Source: an uncultured Pelagibacteraceae bacterium
GTDB lineage: Bacteria; Pseudomonadota; Alphaproteobacteria; Pelagibacterales; Pelagibacteraceae
Direction: 5' to 3'
Assembly: GCA_902583645.1 (NCBI GenBank)
Contig: CACHWQ010000001.1
Span: 1-64,000, forward strand
DNA length: 64,000 nucleotides
The notes beneath the pieces were generated by a model. It did no database searches. It saw nothing but the letters and a program-made list of their open reading frames with translations, and was not told where the DNA came from. Shown one piece after another: positions 27,256 to 34,954 of the stretch. The translations under genes were made by a program, and so were the position numbers. Each line of letters begins with the position of its first letter. Position 1 is the stretch's first letter.

Positions 27256-28190
27256 ATTGGATAAAAAAAACTCTTCGAATTGGTGAAAAAATAAAAAGAC
27301 TTATCAATAAGCACAGGCCAACAAAAGAAGAGATGGAAAAAAGTGATTGGGCATCTTGCTGTAAGGGTCCTATTTTAAAGAAAGATCTAGAAGAAAATTT
27401 ATGGGTGTGTCCAGGTCCATGTAGTAAACATTTTAGAATAAGTTCAAACCAAAGATTTGATGTTTTCTTTGGAAAAGAAAATTACGAAATTCTTAAAACA
27501 CCGATGCCAATCGATGACCCAATTTCATGGAAAGATACAAAACCTTATACAAAGAGACTGAAAGATGCCAGAAAGAAAAATGATCAAGAGTGTGGTGTAT
27601 TAATTGCCAAAGGAAAAATAAATAATATTGAATTAGTTTGTGCAGCTATGAACTTTAATTTTATTGGTGGTTCAATGGGTACTGCTGAAGGAGAAGCAAT
27701 TATATCAGGCATACAACACTCAATTGATAACTCAATTCCATTTGTAATTTTTACTTCAACTGGTGGAGCACGGATGATGGAGTCTGGTTTAAGCTTGATG
27801 CAAATGACAAGAACAGTATTGGCAGTTAATGAACTTAAAAATAAAAAATTACCTTATATTGTGTGTATGTGCTCACCCACTAGTGGTGGAGTCACTGCTT
27901 CGTTTGCAATGCTTGGCGATATTCAAATAGCAGAACCTGGAGCAGAAATAATTTTTGCTGGCCGTCGTGTAATAGAATCTACAATCAAAGAGGAATTGCC
28001 AGAAAACTTCCAAACTGCTGAACATACAATGAAATGTGGGTTTGTTGATACGATTATAGCAAGAAAGGATTTACCTGAAAAAATAGGGATATTATTATCA
28101 ATATTGCTTAACAAAAATTCTGAGGTAAATTCTTCTTCAGAAAATGAAACTTCAGAAAATACTCAGCAACTTTCAAAAGTTGCATCCTAA
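27252..28190 (+). CDS. accD: Acetyl-CoA carboxylase carboxyltransferase subunit beta
   Basis: AccD (312 aa) partners AccA. The crotonase-like domain has GGSMGTAEGEAI, FTSTGGARMMESGLSLMQM and SPTSGGVTASFAMLGD. The N-terminal zinc ribbon normally reads CPSC...CPKCGHHF; here it is CCKG...CPGPCSKHF with cysteines 36, 37, 53 and 57. The first pair is adjacent and the second pair is spaced by three residues. The following DLEENLWVC and HFRIS segments are normal, so alignment around the change is secure. The gene follows trpA and overlaps folC by 47 bp. Confidence 0.95.
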   Translation: MNWIKKTLRIGEKIKRLINKHRPTKEEMEKSDWASCCKGPILKKDLEENLWVCPGPCSKHFRISSNQRFDVFFGKENYEILKTPMPIDDPISWKDTKPYTKRLKDARKKNDQECGVLIAKGKINNIELVCAAMNFNFIGGSMGTAEGEAIISGIQHSIDNSIPFVIFTSTGGARMMESGLSLMQMTRTVLAVNELKNKKLPYIVCMCSPTSGGVTASFAMLGDIQIAEPGAEIIFAGRRVIESTIKEELPENFQTAEHTMKCGFVDTIIARKDLPEKIGILLSILLNKNSEVNSSSENETSENTQQLSKVAS

Positions 28191-29412
28191 AGAAATTGAT
28201 CTTAGCTTAGATCGTATAAAAAACCTCTGCGAAAAATTAGGGAGTCCTCATAACGATATAAAATGTATTCAAGTTTGTGGAACCAACGGAAAAGGAAGCA
28301 CAATTTCTTTTTTACATTCGATACTTAAGGAGGCTAAAATAAAATGTAATGTTTATACTTCGCCTCATGTAAGGTCAATTAATGAAAGATTTATTTATAA
28401 TGATGAAATTATAAACGATGACGAACTTGCAGAATTATTGGAGGAAGTGGAGGATATAAATGATGGCCAACCTCTTACATATTTTGAGGCTCTTACAGCT
28501 GCTTTTTTTTATGGATGTCGAAAATATAAAGATAATATCGTTCTTGCAGAATTTGGTCTTTTTGGAAGGGGAGATGCAGTTAATATCTTAAACAAAAATC
28601 TTTGTAATATTGTGACATCAATTAGCGAAGATCATTTAGATTGGTTGCCAGAAAATGAACGAAATATAGAAAGAATTATTTTTGAAAAGACTTCATCATT
28701 ACTTGAGTCGAATATAATAATTGCAAAACAATCTTCTAGAGAAATTACTGAAAGTATTAAAAAAAATATTTCAAAAAATAGAGCAAATAAATATTTTTTT
28801 AACGAAGATTATAATTTTGTTATGAAAAAAAACGATTTTTTTTATTACGAGGATAAGTATGGAGGTTTAAAAATACCAAAACCAAGTATGAAAGGTCAAT
28901 TTCAGTTAGAAAATGCATCTTCAGCAATTGCATCATTGCGAGTTTTAGAAAATTTAAATATCAAAGATAATCACATAATAAATGGGGTCAAAAAAGCCTA
29001 TAATTCAGCTAGGCTTGAGGAAATTAAATCTGGCAAACTTAAAAATTTAGTAAGAGATAATATCCTAATTGTTGACTCTTCTCATAATCCTGGAGGATCC
29101 AAATCTTTAAATGAGTATCTTCAAACTTTAAATTGCAATAAACATGTTATTATTGGAATGATGGAAAACAAAGATCATGAAAAATTCATAAGTTATTTTA
29201 AAAATATTTCATCTTTGACTGTGATAGATATACCCAATCAAGTAAATGCAATAAGTGGAAAAAAGCTAAAAGAGAAATTTAAAAATTTTTCAAATTTAAG
29301 TTTTAGTGAAAACATTGAGCAAGCTTTGAAAGATTTAAGGTTAAATCAAGATGATATTGTTATAATAACTGGATCTATTTATTTAACAGGAGAAGTGCTT
29401 AATCTAAATTAA
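28144..29412 (+). CDS. folC: Folylpolyglutamate / dihydrofolate synthase
   Basis: A 422-residue Mur-ligase-family protein. The ATP loop is VCGTNGKGSTISFLHSIL near 44-60, then TSPHVRSINERF, EDHLDWLPEN and DSSHNPGGSKSL (the C-terminal domain motif). It adds glutamate to dihydropteroate or folates. The start lies 47 bp inside accD; the next in-frame ATG would remove the conserved N-terminal helix. It ends 3 bp into the convergent trxA gene. Confidence 0.94.
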   Translation: MKLQKILSNFQKLHPKEIDLSLDRIKNLCEKLGSPHNDIKCIQVCGTNGKGSTISFLHSILKEAKIKCNVYTSPHVRSINERFIYNDEIINDDELAELLEEVEDINDGQPLTYFEALTAAFFYGCRKYKDNIVLAEFGLFGRGDAVNILNKNLCNIVTSISEDHLDWLPENERNIERIIFEKTSSLLESNIIIAKQSSREITESIKKNISKNRANKYFFNEDYNFVMKKNDFFYYEDKYGGLKIPKPSMKGQFQLENASSAIASLRVLENLNIKDNHIINGVKKAYNSARLEEIKSGKLKNLVRDNILIVDSSHNPGGSKSLNEYLQTLNCNKHVIIGMMENKDHEKFISYFKNISSLTVIDIPNQVNAISGKKLKEKFKNFSNLSFSENIEQALKDLRLNQDDIVIITGSIYLTGEVLNLN

Positions 29413-29726
29413 AGATTTTCTTGTAAAAAATCTCGCATTTGTTGTTCGGGTAATCCACCAACTTTTCTCGCAACTTCGACACCTTTTTTATAGACGACTA
29501 CTGTAGGTACACCTCGCACTGCAGCAGCAGATGCTGAATTAATTGCTTTCTCATCTATATCTGCATAGTAAAAATTTGCTTTGTCTTTAAACTCATCTGA
29601 AAGCTTTTCCATAATCGGTTTTAGAACTTTACAAGGGCCGCACCAAGAAGCTGAAAATTGAAGAATTGAAACATCTTCGTTTTTTACCTTACTTTCAAAG
29701 TCACTGTCTAAAAAATCTATAAGCAT
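29409..29726 (-). CDS. trxA: Thioredoxin
   Basis: A 105-residue thioredoxin with the redox site SASWCGPCKVLKPIM, cis-proline motif VRGVPTVVVYKKG and C-terminal helix. It reduces protein disulfides in the cytoplasm. In many alphaproteobacteria trxA lies between folC and addA; here the order folC-trxA is kept, but the next gene is an exonuclease I homologue rather than addA. Confidence 0.96.
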   Translation of the reverse strand: MLIDFLDSDFESKVKNEDVSILQFSASWCGPCKVLKPIMEKLSDEFKDKANFYYADIDEKAINSASAAAVRGVPTVVVYKKGVEVARKVGGLPEQQMRDFLQENL

Positions 29727-29760
29727 TTAATTTATTTAAATTATTATGATGTAAAGTCAA

Positions 29761-31194
29761 CTAGGCATTTTCATATTTTTGTTGAACCGACATAACGTAA
29801 CTGTTGATAGTTTCTAAAGTTTTAAGTGTTTCTGCATCGTTTTCATTGTCATACTGATCTCTAAGTGTATCAATTTCTGAAAAACACATATTAACCGTCC
29901 ACCATCTTTCTTTTTTTTCACTCAGGATCCTTTTAGCTATTCCTCTTTTTACAGAGTTAAAAATATCTTTTGGTAAAGTGTCTGGCGATTCTTGATATAT
30001 GATCTTTTTTCCAAAAGCTCTCATTCTTTCATCATCAAATTTGTCAAGTAGATTAAGTTTATCTTTCCAAGATGCGCTGTGCCAGGCAGGAAACAAGGCT
30101 GTATCTTTGTTTGAAGTAAATTTTGTATATATACTTTCCTCAGCATAAATATCCTCCTGGGATTTAGTTTGTTCTTTTTCCTCAGCATTTTCTCTTAAAG
30201 CGATTAGGATATTTTGAGAAAATTTTTCATTGGTTCTTATCAGCTCTGCTCTTTTTTTTAATAAATCCGTTGTCATTACATTATATGGTTCAAACTTCAT
30301 ACCTTCTTCAGCATCTAAAATCACTGGCGCTTTATTAGATCTAATTGTCCTTAAAAATTTAGGTGATTTTTTCATTTCAATCTTAAGCTCATTTATTGAC
30401 ATATTAAGTAATGGAACTGGATCAACTCTTAAGTCTACAGCTTGACCCCACTGATAAACTGGATGAATACAATATTTAGGATGTAAAGGTGCACATAAAT
30501 GAAATTTATTTTTTCCATAGTAGTATTCTACCAAAGTAATCATTTGCTCCTTTTTAAAAATTGTCTCTGTATCTGCTTTACTGTAGGTTCTTAAAAGTGA
30601 TGGCCATAGTTCTGGTTTACTTTTTTCTTTCACAAGTTTTAGAATTTTATAGGTATTAATTGCATCCACTTGGGCCGTATGGGCAGCTGATACATCAAAG
30701 CCTTGGAGCCTGCTAAGAGATTCAAGCTTCATACTGACGTTGCCTTTTTCATTGAGCTCTGTTTTCAATATTTTAGGATTAATACCATATGCAGCCCTTA
30801 TAATATTCAAGGCATCATGACGTTTATTAGGTGAAGCATTAGTTATGTATGGATACCTGAGATTTTTAAAGAAAGACTTTCTTATAAGTTCACAATCGAA
30901 ATTTATATTGGAAAAGCCCATAAAAATTGCAGGCGACCACTTCTTAAAAATCTTTTCGACTTGATCAAGCAACATATAGTTTGAAAGATTTGATTTAGTT
31001 AATTGATCAATTGTAGTTCCATTTACTAATAAGGCTTTAGCTTGTGGGATTTCTCCCTCGGGAATCCTTCCCCTTAAATTAAATCTGTCAATTTCATTAA
31101 AATTTTCATCAATTAGAACTCCACCTATTTCAATTATTGAGGACCATTCTGTAATGGCTCCAGTGGATTCTATATCGTATATTGCTATCTTCAT
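29761..31194 (-). CDS. sbcB: Exodeoxyribonuclease I (SbcB family)
   Basis: A 477-residue 3'-5' single-strand DNA exonuclease of the ExoI type. The DEDDh catalytic set is visible: YDIESTGA (D7, E9), MGFSNINFDCELIRKSFF, and AAHTAQVDAINTYKIL with H-x4-D. The SH3-like and helical C-terminal regions follow (LRTIRSNKAPVILDAE, then FPAWHSASWKDKL). SbcB is best known from gammaproteobacteria. Here it leads sbcB-family genes directly upstream of trxA, where addA is expected in alphaproteobacteria. The 116-bp upstream gap holds an inverted repeat. Confidence 0.9.
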   Translation of the reverse strand: MKIAIYDIESTGAITEWSSIIEIGGVLIDENFNEIDRFNLRGRIPEGEIPQAKALLVNGTTIDQLTKSNLSNYMLLDQVEKIFKKWSPAIFMGFSNINFDCELIRKSFFKNLRYPYITNASPNKRHDALNIIRAAYGINPKILKTELNEKGNVSMKLESLSRLQGFDVSAAHTAQVDAINTYKILKLVKEKSKPELWPSLLRTYSKADTETIFKKEQMITLVEYYYGKNKFHLCAPLHPKYCIHPVYQWGQAVDLRVDPVPLLNMSINELKIEMKKSPKFLRTIRSNKAPVILDAEEGMKFEPYNVMTTDLLKKRAELIRTNEKFSQNILIALRENAEEKEQTKSQEDIYAEESIYTKFTSNKDTALFPAWHSASWKDKLNLLDKFDDERMRAFGKKIIYQESPDTLPKDIFNSVKRGIAKRILSEKKERWWTVNMCFSEIDTLRDQYDNENDAETLKTLETINSYVMSVQQKYENA

Positions 31195-31309
31195 AATTTT
31201 TTCTAGAAGTTTTTGATATTTTTAGGATTGTAAAAAGAATTTAACTTTTTGCATCTAAACAAGTAGCTTCTAGTTAACTTAAATACTTCTATAACTTGAT
31301 TGAATAAAG

Positions 31310-31996
31310 TCAAGAAATATTGCTTATTTCATAGAACTTTTTTACTCTTCCTAAAAATAGGTTTTGATACATTTCTAATTCTGCTCCTTCAATTTTAAAT
31401 TCTTGATACAAGTTATCCACAGTACATAATAGGATTACTCCTGCTTTCATTTTTGTTCCGTGAACAATATCGTGGGCCAGCGTGTATGCACCAAGTTGTA
31501 AAAAGTAATCCTGAATATAGTCTGATTTTTTTGGTTTATTACTTTGCTTGAAGTCAATACATACTTCTTGACCCATAAATTTTCCAATTAGGTCAGCTGT
31601 TCCGGCATATTTTTTTGGATAAAAAACAGTTTCTTCAATTCCATAAATTTCTTCCAATTTCCCCTTAATTCCTTTCTCAATTATTTCTCTAGCCATAATT
31701 TTGTATTGCTCGTTACTTTCAAAAAAACTTTCATTCACCCTGCCCTTTAAATAATCTTCAATATATGAATGCATAGATGAGCCTCTTGAAGATGCTTCGG
31801 TTTTAATTCTATTTGCTTCTTTATAACCAACTCGCTGTTTCCACAATTCAAGTGATGCTTTATCCTCTTCTGATTTAGTAGCCGAAAGTATAGATGTCAC
31901 GCTTGGGAGTTTATCGTCTCCAAATAAGTATTTTCTAAAACCACCTTCATTTGATCTTGAGGATTTCGGATAATTAAACTTATTATTCCACTTCAT
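31310..31996 (-). CDS. PD-(D/E)XK exonuclease, phage-like
   Basis: A 228-residue nuclease. PSVTSILSATKSEEDKASL near the start, SSRGSSMHSYIEDYLKG (histidine and glutamate before the core), YAGTADLIG with the first catalytic aspartate, and CIDFKQSNKPKK with D-x-K fit the PD-(D/E)XK fold. DYFLQLGAYTLAHDI follows. The pattern resembles exonucleases carried by marine cyanophages and pelagiphages, from memory of those proteins. It lies 13 bp after rmuC on the same strand and before sbcB, suggesting a DNA end-processing unit. Role in the cell unknown; no other phage genes are near. Confidence 0.83.
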   Translation of the reverse strand: MKWNNKFNYPKSSRSNEGGFRKYLFGDDKLPSVTSILSATKSEEDKASLELWKQRVGYKEANRIKTEASSRGSSMHSYIEDYLKGRVNESFFESNEQYKIMAREIIEKGIKGKLEEIYGIEETVFYPKKYAGTADLIGKFMGQEVCIDFKQSNKPKKSDYIQDYFLQLGAYTLAHDIVHGTKMKAGVILLCTVDNLYQEFKIEGAELEMYQNLFLGRVKKFYEISNIS

Positions 31997-32009
31997 CCTT
32001 AATATTTTA

Positions 32010-33068
32010 TCAGGATATTTTTCTTTTATCTACTTGTGCATATGCACTTACCGGTGACGGTGTATCTGGATCCGGATCATCATCTTCATCTTTATTTTTT
32101 ATGTTTTCTAGTGATCTATAAATTGATCGTGCATCTTTTCCAAAACTATCAACTACCGACATAGATTCCTCTAATTTTTTTCTTAATATAATTACATTAT
32201 CAAAATGTCTTGAAAATCGAGTAGAGATAGTATTAAGGTCTTTAAAAATTTGTGTAGCATTTTTCTGTAATTTTAAACTTGTGAACCCTAAATGAAATGA
32301 TTGGATAAGTGCACATATCGTATTAGGACCGGCAATCGTAACTTTATATTTTTTTCTTAATTCCTCAATTAGCAGTTCCTTTGTTTTAGGATCCCTATAA
32401 CTCACAAGTTCTGCATATAAACCCTCTGTAGGTACAAAAATAATTGCAAAATCACATGTTACTGGAGGATTAATATATTTCTGGTTAACAGTTTTTGATT
32501 TGGATCTAAATGCTGATGCAAGATCGTGCCGCGCAGATGAAAGAGCCTCTTTATCTTTATTTTGAAATGCTTCATCAACCGCTTTATATTTTTCAATTGG
32601 CCAATGACTATCAATAGGACAAAGGACATCATTTTGAAGTTTTACTGCAAACTCCACTAGATCTCTTGTTTCATCAGGTTTCATTTTTGCATTGGCTATA
32701 TATTGAGATGCCGGGAGTAAGTCTTGCAGTAGCGTGGCTAAGCTAAACTCACTTAACCCACCATATTGTTTTACTCCAGCAAGAATTCTACTAAAATTAT
32801 TTTGACTTGTTTGTATGTCTTCAACTTGTTTATTAAAGGAGGCCACTTTTTCATCTACCCTTGATAAAGTTCCCGTCATATCTTTTGCAACTTCTTTGCT
32901 CATATTACTAAAAGACTCGTTAAGTGAAACTTTTAATCCTGTGATGTCATCCTTAATTTTTGACAGTTCTGTAAAATCTTCTTTATTAGAGTGTTTTTGA
33001 AGTTTAAAAAATAAGTAAACGTTAAAAAACAATACAGCCACTAATAAAATAATTATTAATATATCCAT
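32010..33068 (-). CDS. rmuC: DNA recombination protein RmuC
   Basis: RmuC family, 352 aa. An N-terminal membrane segment (about 3-23, ILIIILLVAVLFFNVYLFF) precedes a coiled coil and the PD-(D/E)XK-related core with ARHDLASAFRSKSKTV, DFAIIFVPTEGLYAEL and AGPNTICALIQSFHLGF. The family limits inversions at short repeats and is thought to be nuclease-like. It starts a minus-strand run rmuC-PDDEXK-sbcB. The end DEDDDPDPDTP is acidic and low complexity. Confidence 0.92.
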   Translation of the reverse strand: MDILIIILLVAVLFFNVYLFFKLQKHSNKEDFTELSKIKDDITGLKVSLNESFSNMSKEVAKDMTGTLSRVDEKVASFNKQVEDIQTSQNNFSRILAGVKQYGGLSEFSLATLLQDLLPASQYIANAKMKPDETRDLVEFAVKLQNDVLCPIDSHWPIEKYKAVDEAFQNKDKEALSSARHDLASAFRSKSKTVNQKYINPPVTCDFAIIFVPTEGLYAELVSYRDPKTKELLIEELRKKYKVTIAGPNTICALIQSFHLGFTSLKLQKNATQIFKDLNTISTRFSRHFDNVIILRKKLEESMSVVDSFGKDARSIYRSLENIKNKDEDDDPDPDTPSPVSAYAQVDKRKIS

Positions 33069-33099
33069 GATTCTATTATATGAGATAATATAGAATAAA

Positions 33100-33225
33100 A
33101 TGGAATTAGTAATTAAATTATTTGTGTTAATAAGTTTAATATTAGCTTTATATGTATTGATACGTAATTTTGATGTCTTAAAAATAATATTAATATATTT
33201 TAAAGACTTATTGTTTAGAAAATAA
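33100..33225 (+). CDS. Possible 41-aa single-pass membrane protein
   Basis: An open frame too short for usual gene finders starts with ATG at 33100 and ends at TAA 33225. The product is mostly one hydrophobic segment (MELVIKLFVLISLILALYVL) followed by a basic end (YFKDLLFRK). It starts 31 bp from the divergent rmuC start and overlaps the convergent hisG end by 18 bp. It is the only content of the rmuC-hisG gap. Coding is not proven, since AT-rich DNA yields such runs by chance. Confidence 0.4.
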   Translation: MELVIKLFVLISLILALYVLIRNFDVLKIILIYFKDLLFRK

Positions 33226-33900
33226 CTTTATTAAACCCTGTAACCCTTTTTTACTTTTTGATTTTTTTGAGCTAATTAAGCAAGCTTGTGACTTAAGTAT
33301 TTCACCATCACTTAAAGGTCTAAGGTGATTTTTTTTCATTGTAGTTCCTGTACTGGAAATATCGCTTACTAACATAGCAGTATCCATTGCGGGCATTAAT
33401 TCTGTACTTCCTAAAGACTTTACAATAGTGAAATTTGTTACTCCTCGCTTATACAAAGCATCACGTGTAAGATTTGGATACTTCGTACCAATACGAATTA
33501 GTTTTTTGTTTTTTTTTCTATAATCTTCTGCAACTTCATCTAAATCTAAAGTTGTGAAAACATCGATAAATTCTTTTCGAACAGCTAGCTGCAAAGTAGC
33601 AAAGCCAAATTTAAGTTTCTTTTCAACTCTTATATTTTTTTGAATATTTATCTCAGACTCCATCAGTAGATCAAAACCACTTATTCCTAAATCAATATTT
33701 CCTAAAGATAATTGATCAATAATTTCTCTAGCATGAAGAAATAATACTCTTATATTTTTTCTACCCTTAACTTTGGCTACCAACCCTCTTTCACCATCTT
33801 CTGTATAAATTTTTAAATTATTTTTTCTGAAAATTTTTTCAGACTCTTCTTTAAGTCTTCCTTTTGAAACAATACCTATATTAATAATATCTTTATTCAT
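33208..33900 (-). CDS. hisG: ATP phosphoribosyltransferase, short form
   Basis: HisG (230 aa) catalyses the first step of histidine synthesis. Its length marks the short HisG(S) type that lacks the C-terminal regulatory domain and needs HisZ, which is directly upstream. Motifs include GIVSKGRLKEES, LGISGFDLLMES, RIGTKYPNLTRDALYKRG and DISSTGTTMKKNHLRPL (the phosphoribosyl loop). It overlaps hisZ by 8 bp. Confidence 0.95.
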   Translation of the reverse strand: MNKDIINIGIVSKGRLKEESEKIFRKNNLKIYTEDGERGLVAKVKGRKNIRVLFLHAREIIDQLSLGNIDLGISGFDLLMESEINIQKNIRVEKKLKFGFATLQLAVRKEFIDVFTTLDLDEVAEDYRKKNKKLIRIGTKYPNLTRDALYKRGVTNFTIVKSLGSTELMPAMDTAMLVSDISSTGTTMKKNHLRPLSDGEILKSQACLISSKKSKSKKGLQGLIKLFSKQ

Positions 33901-34954
33901 AAACTCCTAAATTTACTGCCGCTCCAACTGCTGGTATTTTTCTAAGACCTAAATTTTTTGAGGACAATTCGTTATATCTTCCGCCTGCAATAAATGTTTT
34001 TGTCTTACCTTTTATTTTTACATCTATTGAAAATATAAACGAACTGTAAAACTCTACTTCTCTACCTCTGCCGCTAGATGTCGAAAATTCAAATTTAAGA
34101 TCTTTTTGGTTGGGTGTTGAAATAGGAAAAAATTCCTTTGAAACAGAAATGTTTAAATTATATTTTTTATAAAAAGCGTTTAGTTTTTTTGGTGCATCTT
34201 TTAAAGAACACTTAATTTTTAAAAATTCTTTAATTATCTTCGAACTTGTTTTTCCTGTTTTTGTCAATCTTGGATCGTTGATTTTTCTTTCATATCGTTC
34301 AATTATTTCCTCATATGTTCTTCCAGCAATCATTTTTTTTGGATATTCCTTTTTCATTTTCAAATATGTTTTGTGATCTCCAGCAACAATGAAGGGGTCT
34401 ATATCTGAATTACTATCTAACCTTTTTAGTAACTGTGAAAAATATTCTTTATTCCAATAAAATTTGATAAGACGATCCTTCCATCTTTGGGGTATAGAAA
34501 GTTTTTGAATTAATAATTCGAATAGCTTGAAATTACCAATTTCAACCTTAGCTTTTTTAAAACCTGTTTTTTTTAAAACTTTTATAGATGTATCTATTAT
34601 TTCTCTATCATCTTTATTTTCATCTTTAGATGAAAAAATTTCCATTCCTATTTGTTTTATTAAAATATTTTTCTTGTTATAAGATTTTCTAAATGCACTG
34701 CCCATATAAAACACTTTTTCCTTATTAAATCTGTTTCCTTGAGCATATCGCAATACTGAGGAAATTGTTAAATCTGGTCTTAAACATAACTCATCGCCGT
34801 TTGAGTTATAAAATGAAAATAGATACTTTCTAAAATTTTCCCCCGATCTTTGCAAAATGTATTTGGTTTCCAAAACAGAGTCGAGTTCAATTTTGTTAAA
34901 TCCCTGCGATTTAATTAATGCAAGGATTTTGTTAGACGAATTTTTTGATTTCAT
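33893..34954 (-). CDS. hisZ: ATP phosphoribosyltransferase regulatory subunit
   Basis: HisZ is a catalytically inactive histidyl-tRNA synthetase paralogue that activates short HisG. Class II core elements appear: ELCLRPDLTISSVLRY (motif 2-like) and FIAGGRYNELS. I choose the ATG at 34954 (353 aa, starting MKSKNSSNKILALIKSQG), which overlaps hisS by 23 bp. A longer frame from 35008 would add 18 basic residues read inside hisS and seems less likely. The order hisS-hisZ-hisG is kept in related alphaproteobacteria. Confidence 0.9.
   Translation of the reverse strand: MKSKNSSNKILALIKSQGFNKIELDSVLETKYILQRSGENFRKYLFSFYNSNGDELCLRPDLTISSVLRYAQGNRFNKEKVFYMGSAFRKSYNKKNILIKQIGMEIFSSKDENKDDREIIDTSIKVLKKTGFKKAKVEIGNFKLFELLIQKLSIPQRWKDRLIKFYWNKEYFSQLLKRLDSNSDIDPFIVAGDHKTYLKMKKEYPKKMIAGRTYEEIIERYERKINDPRLTKTGKTSSKIIKEFLKIKCSLKDAPKKLNAFYKKYNLNISVSKEFFPISTPNQKDLKFEFSTSSGRGREVEFYSSFIFSIDVKIKGKTKTFIAGGRYNELSSKNLGLRKIPAVGAAVNLGVYE

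Noticed and set aside
31310-33068. Prophage remnant around the PD-(D/E)XK gene
   Set aside because: No integrase, structural or other phage genes and no attachment-like repeats; neighbours are chromosomal.
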